DNA of 62,498 nt from Paludibacteraceae bacterium (GTDB lineage Bacteria; Bacteroidota; Bacteroidia; Bacteroidales; Paludibacteraceae). Positions within the stretch are counted from its first letter, which is position 1, and the number at the start of each line of letters is the position of its first letter. Below the pieces are notes generated by a model. It had not been told where the DNA came from and ran no database searches. It saw nothing but the letters and a program-made list of their open reading frames with translations. Below are positions 40,165 to 48,605 of this stretch, one piece after another. The stretch covers positions 1 through 62,498 of the forward strand of contig JAFWOU010000016.1 of NCBI GenBank assembly GCA_017509715.1, in the 5' to 3' direction. The translations under genes and the position numbers were made by a program.

Positions 40165-41214
40165 GTGAAAGTTCTATTTTTGACACCTTGGTATCCGTCC
40201 CCCAAGGACGCGATGAGCGGACTCTTTGTGCAGAAGCACGTAGAGGCTGTTCGTGCGCAGGGTGTGGATGTGCGGGTCATTCATTCCCAGACCCACATGG
40301 ACACCTTCCGCCAATACCGGGCGCTGCAGAAAGAAGGTTGGAAACCGGATATCGTGCAACTCAACGTCATTCAGAAGCAGGGCCTCTTGGCGCTTGCCCT
40401 CTGGCAGCACGAGCACATCCCATATATCATCCTGGAGCACTGGAGCGGCTACCTGCCTGAGAACGGCGCCTTCCTTCGCATGCCGGCCTGGAAGCAACGT
40501 CTCTACCGGCGTATCGCCCGTGAAGCACGTATGATCCTCACGGTGAGCGAACGCCTGGGCCAAGCCATGCGCGAATGCGGCATCCGCAATGCCCAATGGG
40601 GACAGATCCACAACGTAGTGGATGACTTCTTCTTTGAGAATCAGAAGATTCAGAGTATTCCGAATAATCAGATTAATCAGAAGGCGCTCCTTCATGTCTC
40701 CTGCTTCGACGAGCAGGCCAAGAACCTCAAGGGCTTGCTACGGGCCGCCAAGATGCTCTCCGAGCGACGCCAAGATTGGCAACTCGTGCTCGTTGGTACG
40801 GGCGTTGATTATCAGGATGTACGCACCTACGCTGACGCGCTCGACATCCCGGAAAGCTTGCTGCGATGGACCGGTGAACTGACGCCGCGCCAGGTGGCCG
40901 AAGAGATGCGCAGGGCTGACGCGCTGGTACTCTCCAGCCGCTACGAGACATACGGCGTCGTGTTGGCCGAAGCGGTTGCGGCAGGTCTACCAATTCTCTC
41001 TACACCCGTCGGCATCGCCGAAGAGGTGGCCGACCTCATCGTACCCCAAGAGATAGCCCAGCACAAAGCCGGCACCTTTGCAGAGTTCATAGAGACCATA
41101 TTGTTTAGAGTCGAAAGTCGAAAGGCGAAAGTCGAAAGCGATCGATTTACGTCGGAGGCTGTGGGAAAGGCACTAAAAGAAGCATATGATTGCTGTTTGC
41201 ATTGCGACATATAA
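40165..41214 (+). CDS. Family 4 glycosyltransferase
   Basis: A 349-aa GT-B glycosyltransferase of the GT4 type. GTG start at 40165 (KVLFLTPWYPSPKDAMSGLFV) fits the family N-terminus; the bases upstream are GGTTACA repeats. C-terminal donor-binding part: VSCFDEQAKNLKGLLRAAKML, then E-x7-E motif in SSRYETYGVVLAEAVAAGLPIL. Two repeat-derived segments: NQKIQSIPNNQINQ (40638-40682) between the two Rossmann domains, and VESRKAKVES (41108-41140) near the C-terminus. Probably works on surface polysaccharide with the next gene, which it overlaps by 29 bp. Confidence 0.9.
   Translation: MKVLFLTPWYPSPKDAMSGLFVQKHVEAVRAQGVDVRVIHSQTHMDTFRQYRALQKEGWKPDIVQLNVIQKQGLLALALWQHEHIPYIILEHWSGYLPENGAFLRMPAWKQRLYRRIAREARMILTVSERLGQAMRECGIRNAQWGQIHNVVDDFFFENQKIQSIPNNQINQKALLHVSCFDEQAKNLKGLLRAAKMLSERRQDWQLVLVGTGVDYQDVRTYADALDIPESLLRWTGELTPRQVAEEMRRADALVLSSRYETYGVVLAEAVAAGLPILSTPVGIAEEVADLIVPQEIAQHKAGTFAEFIETILFRVESRKAKVESDRFTSEAVGKALKEAYDCCLHCDI
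40638..40682. repeat. AATCAGA-type repeat inside GT4 gene
   Basis: AATCAGAAGATTCAGAGTAT then TCCGAATAATCAGATTAATCAG; the same family fills the korA-korB gap (50465-50509). Confidence 0.8.
41108..41140. repeat. GTCGAAA repeat inside GT4 gene
   Basis: Imperfect heptamers GTCGAAA/GGCGAAA near the 3' end, read as VESRKAKVES. Confidence 0.85.
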
Positions 41215-41959
41215 TCAGGAGGCTTTTATCGCACAAGCGGTAGAGAGCGTTCGCGCGCAGGTATGCGATCTGCCCATCCGCATCTATATAGGTGATGATG
41301 CCTCCGCTGATGGCACGCAGGCTATATGCGAACGTCTGGCGGCGCAAGATGAGCGCATCGTCTATATCCGCCGCGAGCAGAATACGGGTCTGGTACGTAA
41401 TACCATTGACCTCTACCGGCGTATCCTCGCTGACAGATGCGACTACATCGCCATGCTTGATGGTGACGACTACTGGACCGACCCGCATAAACTGCAAACT
41501 CAGTTGGACTACATGCGCATGTATCCGCAGATAGGATTTGTGCACACGGCCGTGGAGGGGCAGAGCGACGACTCCATCCCTACGGGAGACCTAAGCGACC
41601 GATACGACCTGGCAGGAGCTCGGCAGACCAACTGCACGGTGCTCTTCCGCACCGATCTGCTCCGCACGGACGAACTCGACGAGATCGATCGGCAAGGTTT
41701 TCCGGTGCTGGACTATCCGCTCTACGGACTCTTTGCGCAGCGCACAGAGTTTGCGTACCTCGGCACGCCCACAGCCGTCTGGCGCGACCATGTTTCCGTG
41801 TCGCAGCCATCCTCTCGACGCGCTCGGTGGCACTACCGAAGAGAACGACTCCGAATGTGGCATTGGCTGGATAAAAAGTGCCCCGGACACTTCCATTTTC
41901 GGTACGATAAAGCAATTTTATGGTATATTTGGCATTTTTTTTACATTTTATTTGCATAA
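41186..41959 (+). CDS. Family 2 glycosyltransferase
   Basis: A 257-aa GT-A fold enzyme. VCIATYNQEAFIAQAVESVR, IYIGDDASADGTQAICER and MLDGDDYWTDPHKLQTQLDYM (D-x-D metal motif) are the GT2 signature. The C-terminus is Trp/Phe-rich (IWHFFYILFA) and may touch the membrane. It overlaps the preceding GT4 gene by 29 bp. Confidence 0.9.
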   Translation: MIAVCIATYNQEAFIAQAVESVRAQVCDLPIRIYIGDDASADGTQAICERLAAQDERIVYIRREQNTGLVRNTIDLYRRILADRCDYIAMLDGDDYWTDPHKLQTQLDYMRMYPQIGFVHTAVEGQSDDSIPTGDLSDRYDLAGARQTNCTVLFRTDLLRTDELDEIDRQGFPVLDYPLYGLFAQRTEFAYLGTPTAVWRDHVSVSQPSSRRARWHYRRERLRMWHWLDKKCPGHFHFRYDKAILWYIWHFFYILFA

Positions 41960-41982
41960 ATAAAAAAAAAGTCGTACCTTTG
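41951..41982 (+). promoter_or_regulatory. tonB promoter
   Basis: TTTG (41951-41954), 20 bp, TACCTTTG (41975-41982); it overlaps the last codons of the GT2 gene. Confidence 0.85.
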
Positions 41983-42021
41983 TAGCCGATTTCAATCAAC
42001 AGAACCTAAAAAACACAAGAT

Positions 42022-42738
42022 ATGCAGATCAAGAAATCAGAAAAAGCGAGCCTTGAAGGCGACAAACTCATCTATGCTTTGATGGGTTTTGTATTCGTGC
42101 TCAGTTTGTGCTACGTAGCTCTTGAGTGGACCAACCAGGTCACTAAGTACGAGCAGGCTGACCAGGACTTCCTGGTTGAGGAGGAAATCGAAATCCAGCA
42201 AACCACGCAAGAAATGACGCCTCCGCCCCCTCCACCTCCAGCACCCGAAGTAGTGCAGGAAGTTGAGGTACTGAACGTTGTGGAAGACGATGTTCAGACA
42301 GAGTCGGTTGACTTCTCGTCCGAGGATAACAACACCACGGTGGAGATCGTCGAGGTACAGCAGGAGGTTAAGGAAGAAGTGAAGGTTGAGGAAGACAAGC
42401 GTGACGAGGTGGAAGAGAACGTGGTCTTCAAGGTGGTTGAGACAATGCCGTCCTTCCCCGGTGGCGACGCTGCGCTCATGAAGTTCATCTCCGACAACGT
42501 ACGCTATCCGGCTATTGCTCAGGAGAACGGTATCCAAGGTCGTGCTATCTGCCAGTTTACGGTAGAGAAAGACGGTTCGATCACCGATATCCAGATCGTA
42601 CGTTCCGCAGGCGACGAGACGCTGGACAAAGAGGCTAAGCGCGTCATCAAATCGATGCCTAAGTGGAGCCCCGGTAAGCAGCGTGGTAAGGCTGTGCGTG
42701 TAAGTTACACCATTCCTATCAACTTCCGTCTGCAATAA
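42022..42738 (+). CDS. TonB family energy transducer
   Basis: A 238-aa TonB-type protein linking the inner-membrane ExbB/ExbD motor to outer-membrane receptors. One N-terminal transmembrane helix (LIYALMGFVFVLSLCYVALEW), a Pro-rich PPPPPPPAPEVV segment, an acidic Glu/Val-rich linker, then the C-terminal TonB domain: MPSFPGGDAALMKFISDNVRYP, GRAICQFTVEKDGSITDIQIVR and a final SYTIPINFRLQ. It has its own promoter and is apart from the exb cluster at 7-9.5 kb. recG follows after 34 bp. Confidence 0.92.
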   Translation: MQIKKSEKASLEGDKLIYALMGFVFVLSLCYVALEWTNQVTKYEQADQDFLVEEEIEIQQTTQEMTPPPPPPPAPEVVQEVEVLNVVEDDVQTESVDFSSEDNNTTVEIVEVQQEVKEEVKVEEDKRDEVEENVVFKVVETMPSFPGGDAALMKFISDNVRYPAIAQENGIQGRAICQFTVEKDGSITDIQIVRSAGDETLDKEAKRVIKSMPKWSPGKQRGKAVRVSYTIPINFRLQ

Positions 42739-42772
42739 GTCGAGTGTCTCGACACCCGAAAAGCCATGCGGC

Positions 42773-44857
42773 ATGGAATTGGCTTATAAAGATATAACGT
42801 ATTGTAAGAATGTCGGCGCCAAACGGGCCGACATTCTTCGTCAGGAGCTCGGTGTGCGCACCGCGCTCGACCTGCTGCGTCAGTATCCCTATAAGTACAT
42901 CGACCGAAGCCGCTTCTACCGCATCAGCGAGCTGGAGGACGAGGACACCTACGTCCAGATCGTGGGCGAGATCACCGAGTGGCATACCATCGGCGTAGGT
43001 CGTACCCAGCGCCTCTCGGCCCAGTTTACTGACGGCGAGAGCACGGTCGAACTGGTATGGTTTCAGGGCGTGCAGTACGTCAAACTGGAACGGGGCGTCA
43101 AGTACCTGCTCTTTGGCAAGCCCTCCGTCTTCAACCACACCTACAACTTCGTTCACCCAGACCTGACGCCTTGGCGCAAGGTGACGCCCGAGATGACGAG
43201 TGGCCTGGAGCCGCACTACAACACCACGGAGCGCATGAAGAAGGTGGGCCTTAACTCCAAGGCCATGCGCCAGATCATCGCCGGTCTGCTGCCCGACCTC
43301 AAGCAGGGCGTGCAGGACACCATCGGCGCCGACGTACTCGAGCGCTACCGATTGATGACGCTCACCGACGCGCTGCTGAACGTTCACTTCCCTAAGGATA
43401 GCACGCAGATGCAACGGGCGCGCGCACGACTGAAATTTGAGGAACTCTTCTATATCCAGCTTCAACTGCTGCGCCAGATGAAGCGCCGTGAGGACCAGCA
43501 GGGTTTCGCCATGCCTATCGTGGGCAGCACCTTCCACGGCCTCTACCGCAGCTTGCCCTTCCCGCTCACAGGAGCACAGCAACGCGTCATACGCGAGATA
43601 CACGGCGACCTCAAGTCGGGTCGCCAGATGAATCGTCTGCTCCAGGGCGACGTAGGAAGCGGGAAAACACTCGTGGCGCTGCTATGTTGTCTGCTGGCCG
43701 TGGATAACGGCTACCAAGCCTGCATCATGGCGCCCACTGAGATCCTGGCAAACCAGCACTACGAGACATTGAAGCAATTTCTCGGACAGTTGCCGGTACG
43801 TATTGCTCTCTTGACGGGTTCGACCACTGCCAAGCAACGTCAACCCATCCACGACGGACTCCTGAACGGCACGATCAATATCCTCATCGGTACGCATGCC
43901 TTGCTGGAAGACACTGTCCAGTGGCAGAACCTGGGGCTCGTGGTCATCGACGAGCAGCACCGCTTCGGCGTGGCACAACGGGCCAAACTATGGACTAAAA
44001 ACCAAATACCTCCCCATATTCTCGTCATGACGGCTACGCCTATCCCGCGTACGCTTGCTATGACCGTATATGGCGATCTACGGGTATCCGTCATCGACGA
44101 ACTGCCTCCGGGACGCAAACCCGTGCAGACCTTCCATTACACCCTGCTTCGCCGCGTATCGGTCAACCAGTTTATCCGTCAGCAGATCGATGCGGGCCGA
44201 CAGGTATACGTGGTCTATCCGCTCATCCAGGAGAATGAGAAACTGGACCTGCAGGATCTGCAGAACGGTTTCAACACGCTCTGCGAGACCTTCCCGGAAT
44301 ATAATATATCTATGGTACACGGGCGTATGCGCGCACGCGATAAGGACGAACAGATGCAACGCTTCCAGCGGGGCGAGACCCAGATACTGGTGGCTACTAC
44401 CGTCATCGAGGTGGGCGTCAACGTACCCAACGCAAGCGTCATGATCATAGAGAATGCCGAGCGCTTCGGTCTGAGCCAACTCCACCAGCTTCGTGGCCGC
44501 GTAGGCCGCGGTGCGGACCAGAGCTACTGTATTCTCATCACGCGCGTAGAACTGAGCAAGGAGACCCGCCAACGCATGGACATCATGGTGGCTACCAACG
44601 ACGGTTTCCGTATCGCGGAGGCTGACCTGCAGTTACGCGGGCCGGGCGACCTGGAGGGCACCGCACAATCGGGTCTGCCCTTTGATCTGCATATCGCCAA
44701 CTTGAGCACCGACGGACAACTGCTGGAACTCGCACGCCGTGCCGCGATGGATATCATCGATCTGGATCCGCAGCTCGAGGACGAGCGAAACCGCATCTAT
44801 CGCCGCCGACTGGATATTCTGCGCATAGAGACGCATAATTGGGGAGAGATCAGCTGA
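42773..44857 (+). CDS. recG: ATP-dependent DNA helicase RecG
   Basis: Branch-migration helicase for stalled forks and recombination intermediates. 694 aa, normal length. N-terminal wedge/OB region (LELAYKDITYCKNVGAKRADIL, then residues ~60-160), followed by the helicase core: PFPLTGAQQRVIREIHGDL, Walker A LLQGDVGSGKTLVALLC, motif II VVIDEQHRFGVAQR (DEQH), motif III MTATPIPRTLAM, motif VI QLRGRVGRG. The C-terminal block GPGDLEGTAQSGLP is specific for RecG. Confidence 0.97.
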   Translation: MELAYKDITYCKNVGAKRADILRQELGVRTALDLLRQYPYKYIDRSRFYRISELEDEDTYVQIVGEITEWHTIGVGRTQRLSAQFTDGESTVELVWFQGVQYVKLERGVKYLLFGKPSVFNHTYNFVHPDLTPWRKVTPEMTSGLEPHYNTTERMKKVGLNSKAMRQIIAGLLPDLKQGVQDTIGADVLERYRLMTLTDALLNVHFPKDSTQMQRARARLKFEELFYIQLQLLRQMKRREDQQGFAMPIVGSTFHGLYRSLPFPLTGAQQRVIREIHGDLKSGRQMNRLLQGDVGSGKTLVALLCCLLAVDNGYQACIMAPTEILANQHYETLKQFLGQLPVRIALLTGSTTAKQRQPIHDGLLNGTINILIGTHALLEDTVQWQNLGLVVIDEQHRFGVAQRAKLWTKNQIPPHILVMTATPIPRTLAMTVYGDLRVSVIDELPPGRKPVQTFHYTLLRRVSVNQFIRQQIDAGRQVYVVYPLIQENEKLDLQDLQNGFNTLCETFPEYNISMVHGRMRARDKDEQMQRFQRGETQILVATTVIEVGVNVPNASVMIIENAERFGLSQLHQLRGRVGRGADQSYCILITRVELSKETRQRMDIMVATNDGFRIAEADLQLRGPGDLEGTAQSGLPFDLHIANLSTDGQLLELARRAAMDIIDLDPQLEDERNRIYRRRLDILRIETHNWGEIS

Positions 44858-44892
44858 AAAATCCCATTTTTTCACAAAAAATCGCAAAAATA

Positions 44893-44924
44893 TTTGCGTA
44901 TATCAAAAAAAAGCAGTACTTTTG
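44893..44924 (+). promoter_or_regulatory. Promoter of tRNA-Leu(CAA)-rpsU
   Basis: TTTG (44893-44896), 20 bp, TACTTTTG (44917-44924). Confidence 0.85.
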
Positions 44925-44971
44925 CACCCGCTTTTCGTCTGAAAGGACGATGGGGGCGCGCAAGCGCGCCC

Positions 44972-45051
44972 GCCCAGGTGGCGGAATTGGTAGACGCGTT
45001 GGTCTCAAACACCAATGGGAAACCGTGCCGGTTCGATCCCGGCCCTGGGTA
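44972..45051 (+). tRNA. tRNA-Leu (anticodon CAA)
   Basis: An 80-nt class II tRNA. Acceptor GCCCAGG/CCTGGGT, anticodon stem TTGGT/ACCAA with loop CTCAAAC, T-arm GCCGGTTCGATCCCGGC. Followed by rpsU on the same transcript. Confidence 0.95.
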
Positions 45052-45073
45052 CTACGAAAGGAGGTGTAACAGA

Positions 45074-45268
45074 ATGATTATCGTACAAGTAAAAGAAGGT
45101 GAGAATATCGAGCGCGCGATTAAGAAATTCAAACGCAAATTCGATAAGACGGGTGTCGTTAAGGAACTCCGTCGTCGTCAGCAATTCGACAAGCCCAGCG
45201 AGTTGAAGCGCATCAAGATGGCTCATGCCAAGTACGTTCAGTCGCTGCACGCTCACGATGATATGTAA
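45074..45268 (+). CDS. rpsU: 30S ribosomal protein bS21
   Basis: A 64-aa protein of the small ribosomal subunit that helps mRNA base pairing at initiation. MIIVQVKEGENIERAIKKFK then FDKTGVVKELRRRQQFDKPS and KRIKMAHAKYVQ match bS21. Start at ATG 45074, 13 bp after a GGAGG sequence (AAAGGAGGTG at 45057-45066), a Shine-Dalgarno-like site that is unusual in this window. It is co-transcribed with tRNA-Leu, an arrangement known in other Bacteroidetes. Confidence 0.95.
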   Translation: MIIVQVKEGENIERAIKKFKRKFDKTGVVKELRRRQQFDKPSELKRIKMAHAKYVQSLHAHDDM

Positions 45269-45292
45269 TCCATATCACCTCAAACAACAAAA

Positions 45293-45320
45293 AGAGAGTC
45301 GACCACAAGGTCGACTCTCT
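45293..45320. terminator. Bidirectional terminator between rpsU and nhaD
   Basis: 12-bp hairpin AGAGAGTCGACC/GGTCGACTCTCT with loop ACAA, A-run on the left and T-rich tract on the right, serving both convergent genes. Confidence 0.9.
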
Positions 45321-45336
45321 TCTTTCTATTTTAGGA

Positions 45337-46683
45337 TCAGATGAATATCAGCTGCACGATGATATATACCGGCAGGAGGATGACCAAACTGAACTTAATC
45401 ATATAGCCGAAGAAGGAAGGCATCTTAATACCGCTTTCTTCCGCGATTGCTTTGACCATGAAGTTAGGTCCGTTACCGATATAGGTCAGCGAACCGAACA
45501 TTACCGCAGCAATGGAGATTGCTTTGAGCAGGAGCTCAGGAATACCGGCTACATAGCTCATTCCCTCGAACATGCCAGTTACAACACCGGCATCAGCAGC
45601 TGCCAAACTCTCCGGCAGACCAGTAGCTACACCATGGAAAGCAACGGCTGTCGGCGTGTTATCCAAGAAGGCGGACAGGGCACCGGTAGCATAGTAGAAC
45701 TGCCAAGGATGCGTGAAGCCGAGGTCTGCTGCGTGCGCTTTGAGATAAGCCAGGGCAGGGGTCATTGTGGTGAAGATACCCAAGAAAAGAACGGCTACCT
45801 CCACAATCGGAGTCCAACTGAATTTATTATCGTTATAACGCACTTCTTTCTTTGTTGTGTAGAGCGAAAGTCCTGTGAGTGACAGCAATACGATCTCGCG
45901 CAGGTACTTGAGCCACAAGGGAGCGTCTTGTTCGCCCATCGCTTTGATGGTTCCTTCATTGACGAAAGCCACTGCAAGCACAACTCCCAAGAGATAGATG
46001 AAGTTAATCGTACCTTTCATAACCAACGGGGTAGCCTCACGTGCATCGGCAGAAAGGGAAGTCCAGTGCTCTTTCTTGTAGTAATAGGTATCCATTGCGT
46101 AATAAATAGCAAGCAGGATAATTCCTGTTACGGCCCATTCAGGTGCCAAGTGCAGAAACCAGGAGAAATGCGCTCCGCGGAGGAAGAGCATGAACAAAGG
46201 AGGATCGCCGAGCGGCGTTAACAATCCACCGCAGTTAGCCACCAAGGCAATGAAAAACAAGATAGTGTGTACCTTGTGGTCACGCTGTTTGTTGGTCTCG
46301 ATCAGCGGACGGATAAGCAACATGGCAGCGCCGGTAGTACCCATGAACGAGGCTAAAATCCAACCTAAACCAAGGAAAGCGGTGTTGACCCACGGTTTGG
46401 CTTTCAGGTCACCAGAGAAATGAATGCCGCCAGTGATGACAAACAACGCTAACAGCAAGATAATAAAGGGTACGTAGTCGAAAAAGATCTGATGCTCCAA
46501 CTCGTGCATCATTCCTCCCATGATGAGGCACACCGCCACGGGCACACCTAAAAAGAGGGAAACAATGAGTTTGTTAGCATTCTTTTCCCACCAATGCTCC
46601 GCCACCAGCGGACCGATGGCGATCATCAATAACATGATGCCGAACGGAATCAGCGACCATGCAGAATGTACAAATTGTTCCAT
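45337..46683 (-). CDS. nhaD: Na+/H+ antiporter NhaD
   Basis: A 448-aa sodium:proton antiporter of the NhaD/ion transporter superfamily with about eleven hydrophobic segments. IAIGPLVAEHWWEKNANKLI near the start, SFMGTTGAAMLLIRPLIETN, ANCGGLLTPLGDPPLFMLFLRG and SAFLDNTPTAVAFHGVATG are the conserved membrane motifs with Asp residues for cation binding. It lies 40 bp after lepA and probably shares its transcript; ends at a bidirectional terminator. Confidence 0.93.
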   Translation of the reverse strand: MEQFVHSAWSLIPFGIMLLMIAIGPLVAEHWWEKNANKLIVSLFLGVPVAVCLIMGGMMHELEHQIFFDYVPFIILLLALFVITGGIHFSGDLKAKPWVNTAFLGLGWILASFMGTTGAAMLLIRPLIETNKQRDHKVHTILFFIALVANCGGLLTPLGDPPLFMLFLRGAHFSWFLHLAPEWAVTGIILLAIYYAMDTYYYKKEHWTSLSADAREATPLVMKGTINFIYLLGVVLAVAFVNEGTIKAMGEQDAPLWLKYLREIVLLSLTGLSLYTTKKEVRYNDNKFSWTPIVEVAVLFLGIFTTMTPALAYLKAHAADLGFTHPWQFYYATGALSAFLDNTPTAVAFHGVATGLPESLAAADAGVVTGMFEGMSYVAGIPELLLKAISIAAVMFGSLTYIGNGPNFMVKAIAEESGIKMPSFFGYMIKFSLVILLPVYIIVQLIFI

Positions 46684-46723
46684 AGCATTTGAATTAATGA
46701 AAATGAATATTATATTTCTTTGC

Positions 46724-48499
46724 TTAATCTAACTTGAGGACGGCAAGGAAGGCCTTTTGCGGCACCTCTACATTTCCTATCTGTTTCATGCGCTTCTTGC
46801 CGCGCTTTTGCTTCTCCAGAAGCTTGCGCTTGCGGCTCACGTCGCCACCATAACACTTGGCGAGCACGTCCTTACGTACCTGCTTGACCGTCTCACGGGC
46901 TATGATCTTGGCGCCGATCGCCGCCTGAATAGCGATATCGAACTGTTGACGCGGGAGGAGTTCTTTCAACTTCTCACACATCCGGCGTCCGAAGTCCACC
47001 GCATTATCCCTATGTGTCAAGGTAGAGAGCGCGTCTACCTGCTCGCCGTTGAGCAAGATATCCAACTTCACGAGGTTGGACGGCCGGAAACCATTCATAT
47101 GCCAATCGAAGGACGCATAGCCCTTACTGATGGATTTGAGCTTGTCGTAGAAGTCGATCACGATCTCGCCAAGTGGCATGTCGAAGAGGATCTCCATGCG
47201 GTCGCCGGAGATATATTCCTGCTTCACCAGTTCACCACGCTTGCCGAGGCAGAGCGTCATGATCGGGCCGATATAGGCCGAGGTGGTGATGACCGAAGCA
47301 CGGATATACGGTTCCTCGATGCGGTCGATCTCCGTGAGGTCGGGCATGCCGGCGGGATTATGCACCTCCTTCATGCCGCCATCCTTGGTATAGACATTGT
47401 ACGACACGTTAGGCACCGTCGTGATGACATCCATGTCGAACTCACGATCCAGTCGCTCCTGCACGATCTCCATATGTAGCAATCCCAAGAATCCGCAGCG
47501 GAAGCCGAAGCCCAGGGCCATCGACGATTCGGGTTGGAAGGTTAGGCTCGCATCGTTCAACTGGAGTTTCTCGAGCGAGGCACGCAGGTCCTCATAGTCC
47601 TCCGCCTCAATAGGATAGACGCCCGCAAAGACCATCGACTTAGCTTCCTCGAAGCCATCGATCGCCCGATCGCACGGACGCGCTACGTGGGTGATCGTAT
47701 CGCCCACCTTGACCTCCGTACTGTTCTTGATACCCGAGATGATATATCCCACATTGCCGGCCGAGATGGTCTGGCGAGGCTGCATGTCGAGCTTCAGCAC
47801 GCCTATCTCGTCGGCGTTGTACTCCTTGCCGGTATTGACGAAGCGTACGCGGTCGCCGCTATGCATCGTGCCGTTGACGACCTTGAAGTAAGCGATGATG
47901 CCTCGGAACGAATTGAAGACCGAGTCAAACACCAGACACTGAAGTGGCGCGTCGGGGTCGCCCACGGGGGCGGGCACGCGTTCAATAATAGCATCCAGTA
48001 TAGCCTCTACGCCTTCGCCCGTCTTAGCCGAGCAGCGAAGTATCTCCTCACGCTTGCAACCGAGCAGGTCTATGATCTCGTCCTCTACGCGTTCGGGCAT
48101 GGCGTTGTCCATGTCGCACTTGTTGAGCACGGGGATGATCTCCAGGTCGTGCTCGATAGCCATATAGAGGTTGCTGATAGTCTGGGCCTGCACGCCCTGT
48201 GTGGCATCGACGACGAGCACCGCACCCTCGCAGGCCGCGATAGAACGGCTGACCTCGTAGGAGAAGTCCACGTGACCCGGAGTGTCGATCAGGTTGAGCG
48301 TATAGCCACGGTGACGCATCTGGATAGCGTGGCTCTTGATGGTGATGCCACGTTCCTTCTCCAGCTCCATGTCGTCGAGCACCTGATTCTCCATCTGGCG
48401 CACGTCGACCGTACCCGTCAACTCCAGCATACGATCCGCGAGCGTACTCTTACCATGATCAATATGCGCGATGATGCAAAAATTGCGTATTTTATCCAT
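46724..48499 (-). CDS. lepA: Elongation factor 4 (LepA)
   Basis: Ribosome-associated GTPase that back-translocates or aids initiation. 591 aa. G1 [17 protein letters not shown]2/G3 region [11 protein letters not shown] and [18 protein letters not shown]4 NKCDMDNA, and the LepA-specific C-terminal block with [20 protein letters not shown] and KAFLAVLKL. The PGHVDF motif has the catalytic His. Start ATG 48499 lies 32 bp after its -7 box, in a divergent promoter shared with korA. Confidence 0.97.
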   Translation of the reverse strand: MDKIRNFCIIAHIDHGKSTLADRMLELTGTVDVRQMENQVLDDMELEKERGITIKSHAIQMRHRGYTLNLIDTPGHVDFSYEVSRSIAACEGAVLVVDATQGVQAQTISNLYMAIEHDLEIIPVLNKCDMDNAMPERVEDEIIDLLGCKREEILRCSAKTGEGVEAILDAIIERVPAPVGDPDAPLQCLVFDSVFNSFRGIIAYFKVVNGTMHSGDRVRFVNTGKEYNADEIGVLKLDMQPRQTISAGNVGYIISGIKNSTEVKVGDTITHVARPCDRAIDGFEEAKSMVFAGVYPIEAEDYEDLRASLEKLQLNDASLTFQPESSMALGFGFRCGFLGLLHMEIVQERLDREFDMDVITTVPNVSYNVYTKDGGMKEVHNPAGMPDLTEIDRIEEPYIRASVITTSAYIGPIMTLCLGKRGELVKQEYISGDRMEILFDMPLGEIVIDFYDKLKSISKGYASFDWHMNGFRPSNLVKLDILLNGEQVDALSTLTHRDNAVDFGRRMCEKLKELLPRQQFDIAIQAAIGAKIIARETVKQVRKDVLAKCYGGDVSRKRKLLEKQKRGKKRMKQIGNVEVPQKAFLAVLKLD

Positions 48500-48530
48500 T
48501 CGCCTTCTATGCCTAATTTAAAATCGGGTA

Positions 48531-48561
48531 CAAAGATACACTTTTTTTTGCACATATCAAA
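48531..48561 (-). promoter_or_regulatory. lepA promoter (interleaved with korA promoter)
   Basis: Minus-strand TTTG (48561-48558), 19 bp, TATCTTTG (48538-48531). Confidence 0.78.
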
Positions 48562-48578
48562 AAAAAATTGTAATTTTG
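48547..48578 (+). promoter_or_regulatory. korA promoter (interleaved with lepA promoter)
   Basis: TTTG (48547-48550), 20 bp, TAATTTTG (48571-48578). Its -33 lies between the two boxes of the lepA promoter. Confidence 0.82.
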
Positions 48579-48605
48579 CAGCAAATTTATAAAATATACT
48601 ATATC